DNA from: Cheilinus undulatus | Taxonomy: Eukaryota > Chordata > Actinopteri > Labriformes > Labridae | Direction of reading: 5' to 3' | DNA length: 64,000 nucleotides | Assembly (NCBI RefSeq): GCF_018320785.1 | Contig: NC_054879.1 | Span: 43,142,698-43,206,697 of the forward strand | Part shown: in pieces, positions 12,995 to 63,200 of the stretch | How positions within the stretch are numbered: position 1 is the stretch's first letter | Layout of the letters: each line of letters starts with the position of its first letter | Notes under the pieces: generated by a model | The model's database searches: none | What the model saw: only the letters and a program-made list of their open reading frames with translations | What the model was told of the DNA's origin: nothing | Translations under genes and position numbers: made by a program

Positions 12995-13035
12995 AATCAA
13001 GACAACTTCCGGGTCCGTGTGGAAACGGGAAGTAG
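12995..13035 (-). promoter_or_regulatory. Putative hat1 core promoter with ETS-type motif
   Basis: Just upstream of the hat1 start, the minus strand carries CCCGGAAGTT (13004-13013), a good ETS/GABP-type motif. A second GGAAG core lies on the plus strand at about 13026-13033. Such motifs are common at housekeeping TATA-less promoters. The assignment rests on position and motif only. Confidence 0.45.
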
Positions 13036-14295
13036 TTTTCATTTAAAAAATAGTTTTTTTTATCGTTACTTTCTATCTCTTCTTTCTATAAAATGGGACG
13101 CCGTCTACAAAAGCCCACATCATTTCAGAGCCGTATAAAAAAGGACGTCTTCATCAAACATTTGTAAAACTGCGTTTCAAAATAAAACGGCGTTTCAAAA
13201 ATAAAATAGTGTTTCCTGTTCACAAAAGAGTAAAAGCAGCCCACACCAGTGTATCGATGAAAGAAACTATATATCTGCTGCAGATATTTGCTGCTTACTC
13301 GTTTAACAACAACGCAGTTTTAAAAAAATAACATTTTAAACATCGCTTTGTGAAAAAGTCTTTGTTTAGTTCTGTTTTGCAATAACGTTTAAGAAAAGAA
13401 AAGAAAAGGATAAAAGAAAAGCAAAGGAAAATAGAATATAAGTTAGTGTAAAGCTGTCAACTCTTTAAATTTCATTATATATGTTTAAATCTGTTTGTAA
13501 GTTGATGCTCATTTTTTGCATGTTAAACAAGGAATTATTTTATAAATATTTCCTAGAGCCAAAGATTGTTTTTTTCCTTTTTTTTTTACCCTAAATTACC
13601 AAGTAATTATTGATATAAAAGCCAATGTAATAATTTAAAATGTAGCCTATGTCTGCGTTGTAGGGAGCAAAATGAAACTGGGTAATTATAATTATGTCAA
13701 AAACAATGTCTGAGATTTTTAAATGATACTTTTGTTGCCAGGCTAACCTACATCAGTTAGTTTTTGTTTGTTTTGAATTAATGAAACAACAGAGCTATAG
13801 GCCCTCAACTTGGGGCAAACTTTAGTTTCATATTTATTCAGTATATTTAAAGGTAGTACAAAACCAAAGCATAAGATGACCAATATCATTTTTTTAGATA
13901 GTAGATAGTGACTATATCTTAATGCGCAAAAATAACTCTATGATGAGCATAAAATTACATAGTAATATTGATAAATATTCATATGAATCAAAAAGATATA
14001 ATAAAATGTTATAATACAAAATAAATTAAAAGAACTTCATATGGACACAACCTGCTTTACAGATGTTCATCAGGCTAAACATCAGTTGGACTGAGCTAAA
14101 GGCAAAAGGTAAATAAAAGAAAATAAATAAATGAACAAAGGATATGATGGTGATACAGTTAAATTTGGCATCTAAAATACAGAATTACAGTTATCAATTT
14201 CAGTTTTAAAGTATATTGTTTGCTTGATGCAACACAGTACATTAGTTATGATGAAGATTAGCTTTTGTCGAGTCAGTGAGTTGATAAGATTAAGA

Positions 14296-14324
14296 AATAT
14301 ATATATATATATATATATATATAT
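14296..14324. repeat. (AT)n microsatellite
   Basis: An uninterrupted AT dinucleotide run is seen directly. Confidence 0.9.
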
Positions 14325-15437
14325 CATCATACAATAAAAAAAACGTGATTAAAAAAGTTTTAGAGTAAAACCACTCACCCCACCACACTTTATATGCAGT
14401 CAAGTATTGTAAATTTAGGACAGAAACACTTTGGATTAAAGAATTGGCCCTTTTGTACATATCAGTGAAGTACAGAAACTTTTCATTCATAAAAGTGGCG
14501 AGGTTTAACTAAAGCTCAATAAAATAAACAGGAATTGACTCTACAGGGGAAAGTGCAATCGTGAACATCCCTCTGAGCCCGGGTAATGCTGTGTTATCAT
14601 CCCAGCCTCAGATATTCTGTTCTGCAGGTGCACCAATGAATGACCTGCCCAGTCATGTTTAAGCCACTGTAATTTTACCTCCACTACACTGCTGGCACTA
14701 GATTATCCCTTTTCTGAACAATACCATACCTTTTATCATCCTGAGGCAACAAATTGTGTCTGCGTGGAGGCAAAACATGCTGCTTGATCTCTGAACTACA
14801 AACTACAGTCTTTTAGACTTTTTTTCTGCAAATGTAGGCAATGAGAAGATCCCTCAATAGAGGGAGGAAATACAATGTTGAAATAAAAATAGTTTTTTAG
14901 AGGCAATCTTGTGATGGACTCTTTCTAAAAAAGTGTTATTTTTTTGTCTGAATGGCTCATGGGTATGTTTCATACAAGTAAGCAGCAATGTGGTGGTAGA
15001 TCAGTTTTATAATTCATAAAATAGGGGTTAGTCTCCAGAAAATGTTGGCTTAACTGACCTCTTTAGAGTTAATATACTAAACACACTTTCTAAATACCAA
15101 TGTCAATCAATCAAATTAAATGTAACTTCCTCAAACATGGGGATGGTTTAAACCATGATTAATGACAACTGATACTTATTACAATTAAGGCTTCATTAAG
15201 ACCCATAGGTCTCTGTATACAAACAGGAAGTCATCTACCTTTAGTTTAAGATGGTACCAAAGCCAAGTGTACAATGTGTTATCTTCAGCAAATTCAGACA
15301 CAGATTTTGAGTTGTACAGGTCACTTGAAAGTCAGGTTGACTTTCAGCGATTGTGCATTGTTTGTTGTAAAGTGCAGAGAGGGACAGGACAGCTGTCAAT
15401 GGCCCAGCCTATTGCCCAAACTTTGGGGCATTTTTTG

Positions 15438-15893
15438 ATGAGGGGCAGTACTTTTTGGCGCATCAGAGTCATGACGTAAGCAAGCAGCAACAAGAAGCTG
15501 GTACAAGTATGGCAGAACACATTAGCATGGATGCTGCTAAAGTGCCAGTTTTATCAGAACTTGACGACACTTCTTCGTTAAAAGAAGAACAAAGAACAGC
15601 AGTGAGTTGTTTTCTTAAAAACGGCAAAAGTCGTGTATTGACATGTCTATAGTTGCCTTGGTTCCCGTTATGCAGTTCTATATGGAGTTTATTCCTTGGT
15701 AGCTGCACACGAGCACCTTGGTAGTGGTGACAACGTCGAGGGTTTTGTTGTGCTGATTGGCCCGTAAAGATGTGACAGACAGAACGTTCATCCAATCAGT
15801 TTTTTTCAAAGGCTCTGTCCTTTCCCATACGCTGTATATTGAAGGTTTTCCAGATGGATGTGTGAAACAAATCCATCTGGCGTGTCAGGTTAG
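15438..15893 (+). mobile_element. Dispersed element carrying a RecQ-helicase-like coding fragment, copy 1
   Basis: The reading frame at 15455-15652 encodes [19 protein letters not shown] followed by [16 protein letters not shown](L/V) resembles the segment just before the Walker A motif of RecQ-like DEAD helicases found in repeats of fish genomes. The frame stops before any GKS motif. The sequence is repeated at 61050-61592. The right end, with CAGATGGATGTGTGAAACAA and the inverted CCATCTGG, looks like a terminal repeat. Confidence 0.5.
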
Positions 15894-16480
15894 TTTGAGT
15901 CCGCCTATTGTAATCAAAAGGCTTTTCCAATTCTTTCTACAGTGTATGGATAAGCCCTGGATATTTCAGCGTCCTGGCTACGCCCCTGTTTTATTCCATG
16001 TCAAAATAACCCTTTTGTATGAGACCATGTAGTAGAGGATATGAAGGGGGCTGTGAAGTTAGAATGAGGTATTTGTCTCTTGTTGTTTTTGCCAGAAATT
16101 AAATGCAGTCAGTAAGAGAACCCCAGTGTCACAGTTTTTTTCAACACCATCATAAATACAAGGCTGATATTTCCACTGGTTACATAAATTTGCATTGAAC
16201 CCCCTCCAAAACTGGAAATATGTCTTATGGACTGTGACTGTGTCTGAAATCACTCCCTATTCACTACATAGTGCACTATAAAGTGAATACGCCATTTTGC
16301 AATGGTGTCTTAATTCTGAGTGAGCATTGTTATTCGCTATATAGTGCACTCATTCTATCCCACAACGCACTGTTAAAAGTAGAGAACAGCCAATAGTCAC
16401 TAACCCAGCAATATTTACCATCATGCATTGTGGTTGCTTTTCTCAAACATGACGGACGAATGAGAGCTGCTCACTATATA

Positions 16481-17881
16481 CAGGTACATCTCAAAAAATT
16501 AGAATATCATGAAAAGGTTTAATTTTTTTGTCATTTCAGAAACTGAAACCCATATATTATGTAGACTTATACCCCATAGAGTGCCTTTATTTCTTGAAAT
16601 GTTGATGATTATGGCTTACAGATAATGAAAATCCAAAATTCAGTGTCTCAGAAAATTAGAATATTTCATAAGATCAATAAAAAAAGGATATTTTAAACAG
16701 AAATGTCAGGCTTCTGAAAAGTATGTTCATTTCTATGCACTCAATATTTAATTTTGGCCTCCTTTTGCATGTATTACTGCATCAATGCGGCATGGCATGG
16801 AGGCAATCAGCCTGTGGCACTGCTCAGGTGTAATGGAAGCCCAGGTTGCTTTAATAGCAGCCTTCAGGTCATCTGCATTGTTGGGTCTGGTGTCTCTCAT
16901 CTTCCTCTTGACAATACCCCATAGATTCTCTACGGGGTTCAGGTCAGGCCAATTTGCTGGCCAATCAAGCACAGTAACACCATGGTCATTTAACCAGATT
17001 TTGGTACCTTTGGCAGTGTGGGCAGGTGCCAAGTGCTGCTGGAAAATTAAATCGGCATCTCCATAAAGCTTGTCAGCAGAAGGAGGCTTAAAGGTCTCTA
17101 AAATGTCCTGGTAGATGGCTGCGTTGACTGTGGACTTCAGAAAACACAGTGAACCAACACCAGCAGATGCCATGGCAGCCCAAATCATCACTGACTGTGG
17201 AAACTTCACACTGGACCTCAAGCAACATGGATTCTGTGCCTCTCCACTCTTCCTCCAGACTCTGGGGCCTTGATTTCCCAATGATATGCAAAATGTACTT
17301 TTATCTGAACAGAGGACTTTGGACTACTGAGCAACGGTCCAGTTCTTTTTCTCCACAGCCCAGGTAAGATGCTTCTGATGTTGTCTCTGGTTCAGGAGTG
17401 GATTGACAAGAGGAATGCCACATTTGTAGCCCATGTCTAGGATTCATCGGTGCGTAGTGGCTCTTGATGCGCTGACTCCAGCCTCAGTCCACTCCTTGTG
17501 AAGCTCCCCCAAATTCTTGAATGGATTTTGCTTGACAATTCTCTCAAGGTTGCAGTTATCCCTTTTCCTACCCCACTTTTTCCTTCCACTCAACTTTCTA
17601 TGAATATGCTTGGATACAGCACTCTGAACAACCAGCTTCTTTAGCAATGACCTCCTGTGGCTTACCCTCCCTGTGGAGGGTGTCAGTGACTGTCTTCTGG
17701 ACATCTGTCAAGTCTGCAGTCTTCCCACTGACTGTGTGGCCTACTAACCCAGACTGAGAGACCATTTAAAGGCTCAGGAAACCTTTGCAGGTGTTTGGAG
17801 TTAACTAGCTGATTAGAGTGTGACACCATATCTTTCCAATATTAAACTTTTTCACAATATTTTAATTTTCTGAGACGAGTC
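16481..17881 (-). mobile_element. Degenerate Tc1-like transposon
   Basis: The left end CAGGTACATCTCAAAAAATT is next to a TA. The right end, read on the reverse strand, is CGTCTCAGAAAATTAAAATA. A second internal copy of the end motif at 16644-16665 fits the IR/DR layout of fish Tc1 elements. It encloses a broken transposase on the minus strand. Confidence 0.85.
16748..17760 (-). pseudogene. Tc1-like transposase, frameshifted
   Basis: The N-terminal helix-turn-helix part is in frame at 17444-17704 (for example HIHRKLSGRKKWGRKRDN). The C-terminal DDE part is in another frame at 16748-17281, with DWPANWPDLNPVENLWGIVK. At least one frameshift and a stop lie between. In FQQHLAPAHTAK the usual second catalytic Asp (FQQD) is His. 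The third acidic residue, in NPVENLW, is kept. The gene is inactive. Confidence 0.88.
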
Positions 17882-18659
17882 AAACCGATGTCCACTTCAA
17901 GGTCTAATCTTCACAGAAGAATTTGCATGTGGAGCACCGTGAAAACTGAAATAACAAGACAATTTACAGTTTAAACCAGGTGGGTATTCCTCATACACAA
18001 CTCATAAGCAATAAAATAAACAATATTTACCGTGTTCACCTGATGACCAACAGAAAAAAGGGAACAAAAAGGTCAGCGGGTGTTTACTCGTCTCCATGCC
18101 GAGACCCGCGAATCTCTCGGTAGCTAGCTTCCGGTCACACAATCACGTCACCTTAAAACTTTATTAACAGGAGGAACATCACGGACAAAATTATAAATAA
18201 AATAATAACGTGACCAATAATGTTATAAACATTAACAAAGCAGACATTTCATGACTGAATACAAAAATCAAACAATCTGACAACCATGTAAATTAAATGT
18301 AGGTATTTTACCTTTCATGTTGTCATGGCAACTTAAAACAACTCTGACAGCATCAGCTACAGAGTGGTTTCAGACACAGCCAGCGTCTCAGATTAAGTCT
18401 GCGAGAGGGGGCGCCTGTGTTCTGAGGTCTGCAGAAGACTGTCTGTTTTTTTTTTAATGTGGGACCTGATGAAGAATCTGCAGTCTCAGTTAGGTTTGTT
18501 GCAACTGCCCCCGGTCTCCCCTACATTCATTGACAATATTAGTTGCAACACTGACGCCATTTGCTATTTTTAGCTAGTTTTCATGTTTACTTACAATTAA
18601 ACGTTTTTAATCAGTTTGATCAGCATTACAGTAACGACTACTACATATAGTTATATTTT

Positions 18660-18932
18660 ACAGTCTCCATCACTGCAGTCTCAGAGTGAGCCGTGTCCTG
18701 GATCGACCCGAGCAGACAGGAAATGCTGTAATACATCTGCCATCCGTGTGAGCCCTCTCTGTCCGGAGCATCCCTCCTATCCCGGCGGCTCCTCCGCGGA
18801 CAGTCAGAGTTAAAGGACGACACTTTGCTAAATATATATTGGAGTCCCAGACCTCTCCTGAGCTGTCATGCCCGCTGACATCCCGATGCCCAGCGCCTGC
18901 GCTAGTCCACTGCAGCTGACGTCACACCCAGC
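18660..18932 (+). promoter_or_regulatory. Putative slc25a12 promoter/5'UTR with perfect CRE
   Basis: The stretch is locally rich in G+C and CpG compared with its surroundings. It contains the palindromic cAMP-response element TGACGTCA at 18917-18924, eight bases before the start codon. No TATA box is obvious. The transcription start cannot be placed from sequence, so the CRE may lie in the promoter or in the 5'UTR. Confidence 0.55.
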
Positions 18933-57718
<38,786 letters not shown>

Positions 57719-58100
57719 AGCGTCTCATTCATGTGCCTGAGAGGGCTGCATGCTACTACAGTCATGTTTTCCTCCAAACCACTTATGATACAATGCCTTT
57801 GAGCCATTGTCTTACTCTGAATGCTGCATGAGTTTTGGCTTTCTTGTGTTTTCTTTGCTCCACTTTATTGTACACATTGTACTTCTCTACAGAGGGACAT
57901 TCTGGCCTTAAGGAAGGGTTGATTCTGCTTTATCTGGTGTGTGCCGGCTTTTCTGGTGTGCATGTGTCGGTTATATTTCGAAGACACGAGGATGTACAAA
58001 TGTTTTCAAACTTTTTGAAATCATGACGGGGGACTTGGGCAAATAATTTAAATGTATTTATTGTATTTTATTGAAATAAATCAATCAAACTGTTTCTTCT
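57719..58100 (+). other. slc25a12: slc25a12 3'UTR with AATAAA at 58075-58080
   Basis: Non-coding sequence follows the stop. A canonical AATAAA hexamer about 360 bases downstream is the first good polyadenylation signal. Confidence 0.7.
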
Positions 58101-60089
58101 GTGTGAAAAGTACATTCTCAGTAGACGCCAGACTTTAGGAAACTTACGATCATCTCTGTTCAGAACCTGTGACAGAAATCACTGAGCAGTTACAGCATAC
58201 ATGATCATCTTAGGTATTCATTATATTCCTACTACCTAACCAGCTGCACTAAACCAGCGAGTGCATTACAGCAGTGGTTCTCAACCTCAGGGTCAGGACC
58301 CCCTTCGGGGTTGCGAGACACTGAGAGGGGATCTCCAGATGCCCTAAAAAAACTTTTACATTACACTGTTGCCACTTTACACAAATTTGTCACATTTTTT
58401 TACCCCTTTTCATCATTTTTCCCACCGATTTTAACACAGTTTTGCCTTTAAACACTTATTTTAGTCAGTTTAAACTCTTTCCACCACTTTTTTTCTGTCT
58501 GTTTTTGCCACTTCTAAACCAATTCTTGCCGCTTGAGCTTAATGTTGCCTCTGTTAAGCCCATTACTGCCACTCTTAAACCTTTTTACCACCAATTTTAC
58601 CATTTTAACCACATTTCATCTTTGATATGTCCAATTTTGGTAATTAAACCAATTTTCTGACAATGCCAATTTTTCCTTTCCTGGTTAACCTTTTTTGCCA
58701 GTTAATATCAATTTTTCATCTCATTTCACCAAATTCCACCCATTTTTGCTAATTTAAAGCCATTTGAGACACATTTAACTCCCCTATACCACTATTAATG
58801 CCCATTTTTGCCATTTAACACCTATTTTTGTCAGTTTTAAACCCTTTCCACCACTTTTTTTCTGCCCGTTTTTGCCACTTAAGCTTTATGTTGCTTCTGT
58901 TGACCCATTAATGCCACTATTAACCCCTTTTTACTCCCATTTTTTTCCCATTTTAAGCACATTTTACCATTTGATATGCCCAATTTTGGTAGTTTAACCA
59001 GTTTCTGCCTATTTTTCCCTTCTTAGTTAACCATTTTTTGCCAGTTTAAATCAATTTTCCATCCCATTTCACCAAATTTCCACCCATTTTTGCCAATTAT
59101 TTCAGCCATATTTTAACTCCTTTTTACCACTATTAATGCCTATTTTTACCATTTTAACCCATTTCTGCTACTTTTGAAATTCAACTTCACCACCTTTTCC
59201 AATTATTTTAATGCCATGATTAACCCATTTTAGCTATTTTTAAACCATTTTCATTATCTTTTGACAAAAGGGATTTAAATTTTTAAGAAGGCTTTTTACT
59301 ACACACATGATTATTATTCAGGTTAAATATAAATTATGGTTATTACAGCTTAACTGTACAATGGACCGTGGTTTTGTTAACTTCATGTTTGGCTGGGCCC
59401 CAGAAAGCTCTCTCATTTATCCCCTTAATGCACGGCCTTGTCTGCACATGACTATTGTGAATTGTGCATGGCTGTGTTCAACCACCTTCCGGTACAGTGG
59501 GGGTCCCCGGTCTCTGGCACCATTATTTTGGGAGTCCCGGGCTGAAAAGGTTGAGAACCACTGCATTATAGGACTATACAGAAGTAGAGAGACATCTGGA
59601 TTTTCATGTTACAGTATTTTACAAACTGAGGAATATTCTAGTTAAAAGATGACAACATGGACTAGAGTGACATTAAGCTTACATTCCTAGGTGTAAAGAT
59701 GTGATTGCTTTACTCAAACTTTGGTAGAAACAGAGCTCAGCTAGACGTGTTTACAAAGATTACATGGAGTGAAGCACCAAAACTGACATTCAAAATAAGG
59801 CCAGTGTTAAATGCCCAAAATGAAGACAAGGTGGATTTTACAGTCGAGATAAAATGAAAGTTTAAGGCATCTGGTTGGAGAAAGGACGACCAGCTTGTGC
59901 AGCAAATATGGCTTCCTGTTAGTGTCTGAGGCTCTGAAGCTTCTGTAAATCCAAGAAAAAAAAGACATCCGTACTTCTGTGGGATTATCTGTTTCCTCTG
60001 TCGTGACGTCACCACGTTTCCCTCTAAATGAGGCTGATTAGAATAAGTGCACCACTGGTCCCTTAAACATCTTCTACATGCTGAGCCGA
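58101..60089. other. Spacer between the slc25a12 and dync1i2 3' ends
   Basis: It is mostly the array-filled hAT-like element at 58272-59563. The part next to dync1i2 (about 59740-60089) is presumably its 3'UTR. Confidence 0.65.
58272..59563. mobile_element. hAT-like element with TTTTGCCAC-type array, 8-bp target duplication
   Basis: The ends are CAGTGGTTCTCAACCT and AAGGTTGAGAACCACTG. The flanks are CATTACAG (58264-58271) and CATTATAG (59564-59571), with one mismatch. From about 58370 to 59250 the interior is a loose tandem of TTTTTGCCACTTTTAA / CCATTTTTGCC units. It is 1292 bases with no transposase. Confidence 0.87.
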
Positions 60090-60203
60090 TCAGGCAGCCA
60101 GACGCTGAGCTGCTAGCTCCTCTGCATCGTCTCTGTTCTCGTTGATCTCTGCCAGGGTGCGAACAAAGCGGGTCCACTCGTCGTTTTTTGGAACCGCAGT
60201 TTG
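60090..60203 (-). CDS. dync1i2: dync1i2 terminal coding exon
   Basis: The acceptor TGTCCCACAG precedes [37 protein letters not shown] and a TGA stop. No canonical AATAAA is seen on the minus strand between the stop and about 59740. A variant AGTAAA near 59709 is the nearest candidate. Confidence 0.94.
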   Translation of the reverse strand, partial: QTAVPKNDEWTRFVRTLAEINENRDDAEELAAQRLAA

Positions 60204-63200
60204 CTGTGGGACAACAGAGGCATGATTCAAATATCAAAAGCAGGAATGCTTAGAAGAATGCTTACTGAAATACCTATGAAAAATGGTCCACTTAGTATGC
60301 ATGTCATCAAAGAAGAAATAACTATGCCAAACACGAAGAACATCTAGTTTACTATCTAGTTACTATTTAGGATGTGCAATGAATCCCTACAGTACAGATT
60401 AAAGCAGGTAAGAAGCTGAGTCATAGCCACTCACCTCTCCAACATCGTACACAAGAACTCGACCATCAGAGTCGCCCACAGCGATCTCTCTGCCTGAATG
60501 AGCCCACCTGACCCTGTTGAGGGCCGGGTTACCGTCCACTGTCACGCTGGCAGAAGGAACCTAAAAACAAAGCAAAAGCTTAATCAAAAGAGGGCAAATA
60601 CTCTCAAATATTCTTAAAGTCCTGTAAGAAACCCCTCCCAAAGGCAGACTGATATGATGAAATATGTGTGAGCAGGTCCCACCTCAGTGTCGTTGTTGAG
60701 GTTCCACAGGTCGAGGTGACCGACTCCGTCCACACAGGCGAACAGAGCGGGGTGAGTGGGCGACCACATGACATCATACACATAATCTGAGTTATCCTCG
60801 AATGAGTAGAGTGGCTTGTTGTTCTGCACAATAGAGAGTTCAAGGTGAATTGTAAGTTTCAAAATCAAAACAGGCTTTAACTGAATTAAGTTTTTGTTTT
60901 TATATTTACATTGGTAAGTTTTTTTTTTTTTATAAAAATAAACAAGAAATGAAATCTTTTCAAGCTCCAAGTTCTGCTACAACTGCAATATTTTAACCCA
61001 TCTACAGGACATCTCTGGTCACTGGTTTAAATTTTCTTTGCAGCTACTGTATGGTAACCTTGCAAAGCAGATGGATTCGCCCGTTTCCGTGTTTTTCACT
61101 GGCAAAGCCATTTTGTAAAGCTCCCATTTGTTTGGGACCGGTTAGAAAGTGACAGGACCAATCAGCAACGAGGGGCAGTACTTCTGGGCATGGTACAGTC
61201 ATGACGTATGCAAGCACTGAGAAGACATTAGCGTGGATGCTGCTAAAGCGCAAGTTTTAATCAGAACTTGACAACATTTCTTCTTTAAAAGAAGAACAAA
61301 GAACAGCATTGAGTTTTTGTTTTTAAAAACGACAAAAGTAGTGTACTGACATGTCTAAAGTCACCATGTTTCACAGCTCTCTATGGAGTTTACTCTCGGT
61401 AGCAGCGCACCTCGGTTTGGGACTTTGATGTCATATGTTTTGTTGCTCTGATTAAAGATGTGACTGACAGAGTATTCATCCAATCACACTCCAAGTTTTT
61501 TTTCAAAGGCTCTGCCCTTTCCCAAACACTGTCTATTGGAGGTTTACCAGATGGATGTGTGAAACAAATCCATCTGGCATACCAGGTTAACTGGATGGTT
61601 GTTTGAAATAAAATGTTGTAATACAGCACAGACTTTTAAAATTAAAATAAAGACTTATAAATTTATTGAAGACCCATTAAAAGCAAAATTAACTCAAATT
61701 TTGCAGCGTTTGTGCTTCTTGGATTTCATATGCTACACTGTGAATTAGCAGAAGCTAAGCGACATACATATGACAGGTAAGTTAAGGATCTTACTAAAGG
61801 GTCCAAACCAGATATTGATTATGCACTGACAGATTTGAACCACTGAACTCCCATACTAAAGTCAGCGGTGTTACCCACTGAGCTATCCAGCCTCTTAGGA
61901 CTCATCTGCTTTTAATTAAATTGAAGTTTAAATTTGTTGTTGAATATCCAGCAAGTTGCCTCAAAATTGGTTGTTCTCCTGCCATCCAGTCTTTAGATTT
62001 TCCAACTTTTCTTGAACTTTTTTTCGCCCAGTTTCCTTTCTTTTACTTTAATATCTTGCCATTAATGCGGTTTATTGTCAAATGAACAAGCACATCCACA
62101 AAAGAGAATGAAATAAGTCACTAGATCTCTGTCTAGTATTTCCATAAAGATCAAACACTCCATTCATATCATCTGGTTTATATGCTGAATGCTCATCTAA
62201 ACCTTAAATGTCAAACAAATATCAAACAACAGCAAGACTGACGTACAGGAGGAAGATCATAAAAAGCTTCTAAAATGCAGGAAATAATTTTAAACATAAT
62301 CTATCCGAGCAGGTACAGTGGATCATGCCATAGTTATAATTTTGTGTATTCGATTTATTCACTGACTCACTGTAATCCTTAAAAGGTTATCATCTCCTCA
62401 TTCTACTCTTACTCCTCCTCCTCTGATTTTAGATCAACAGAAGAGTCAATTTAACTGTCATATCTTTTTGATTGGCTTTTACTTAGAACTAAAATAATGA
62501 TTTAACTCTAACCCTGTTTTACCTTTTGTGCCTGTTTTACTAAATTGTTAAATTTGCAAGATATCAGTTCTGCTCGGTTTAACACAAACTAGGCTGGTCA
62601 CTTTTACTCATATTCAATCCTCCTTTTAACAGAGGCATTTGGCTTGAAAATCAACAGAAGAAGTTGTTGAAAATGAGCAAACATCTTATACTTAATGACA
62701 GAAAACATGAACTGTGATGAAAAAAAATCAACCAATCCTGATGCTTTCTAACACTTGTTCAATCTAGATGTCTCTCTCATACCTTGGTACTCCACAGCTT
62801 CACAGTCCAGTCGAAAGAGGAAGTCACAAACAGATGGGAGAAGTCCAGAGGACCTGCAGCTGTGTGACAGGAGATCCCTGTGATGGGCCCCTGGTGGCCC
62901 TCAAACATCTCACTGATGCCTGCTTTGCTGTAGAGAACATGGATTATGTGATAAGAGAGAGAAAATAATAACAGGAGGTAGTATAATTATTAAGGATGAA
63001 AATTGATAAGAGATCTCATGAAGCGCTAAAAGAAGTAACAGGCACCTCAGCTTGACTGATTCACACTCATCACTTACTTAAATACCACATGATAACAAGC
63101 CGGGTGGCAAAAGTGTCTGCACCCTCTAAACCACATGTTGCAAAGCTGTTAACCAACTGAGGCTCTGATAATTAACACAGAGAGGTAAATACTCAGCATG

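Larger units (their letters stand above)
16238..18379. mobile_element. TIR element (CTGTGTCTGAAA ends) split by a Tc1 insertion
   Basis: CTGTGTCTGAAATCACTC at the left is mirrored at 18358-18379 (reverse strand CTGTGTCTGAAACCACTC). Without the Tc1 insert the element would be about 740 bases. The left part also holds TAGTGCACTAT-type palindromes common in fish MITEs. No target duplication was resolved. Confidence 0.6.
12946..18659. other. Spacer between hat1 and slc25a12
   Basis: No gene was recognised here. The spacer holds a purine-rich AAAAG stretch at 13388-13432, an (AT)n microsatellite at 14296-14324, a helicase-fragment repeat at 15438-15893, and a TIR element with an inserted Tc1 fossil at 16238-18379. 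Confidence 0.7.
60824..62782. other. dync1i2 intron, third from the end
   Basis: It contains helicase-fragment repeat copy 2 (61050-61592) and a tRNA-like SINE head (61822-61896). The rest shows nothing I can name. Confidence 0.7.

Noticed and set aside
15455..15652. Independent small gene with a helicase domain
   Set aside because: The frame lacks the Walker A and DEAD motifs, and the same DNA recurs as a repeat at 61050-61592 with an interrupted frame.
59737..60237. 166-codon open frame on the minus strand
   Set aside because: It overlaps the last dync1i2 exon in the wrong frame. The conserved frame ends at the TGA at 60090-60092.
61822..61896. Functional tRNA gene on the minus strand
   Set aside because: A- and B-box-like sequences are present, but there is no pairing acceptor stem. 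A SINE head or tRNA pseudogene is more likely.
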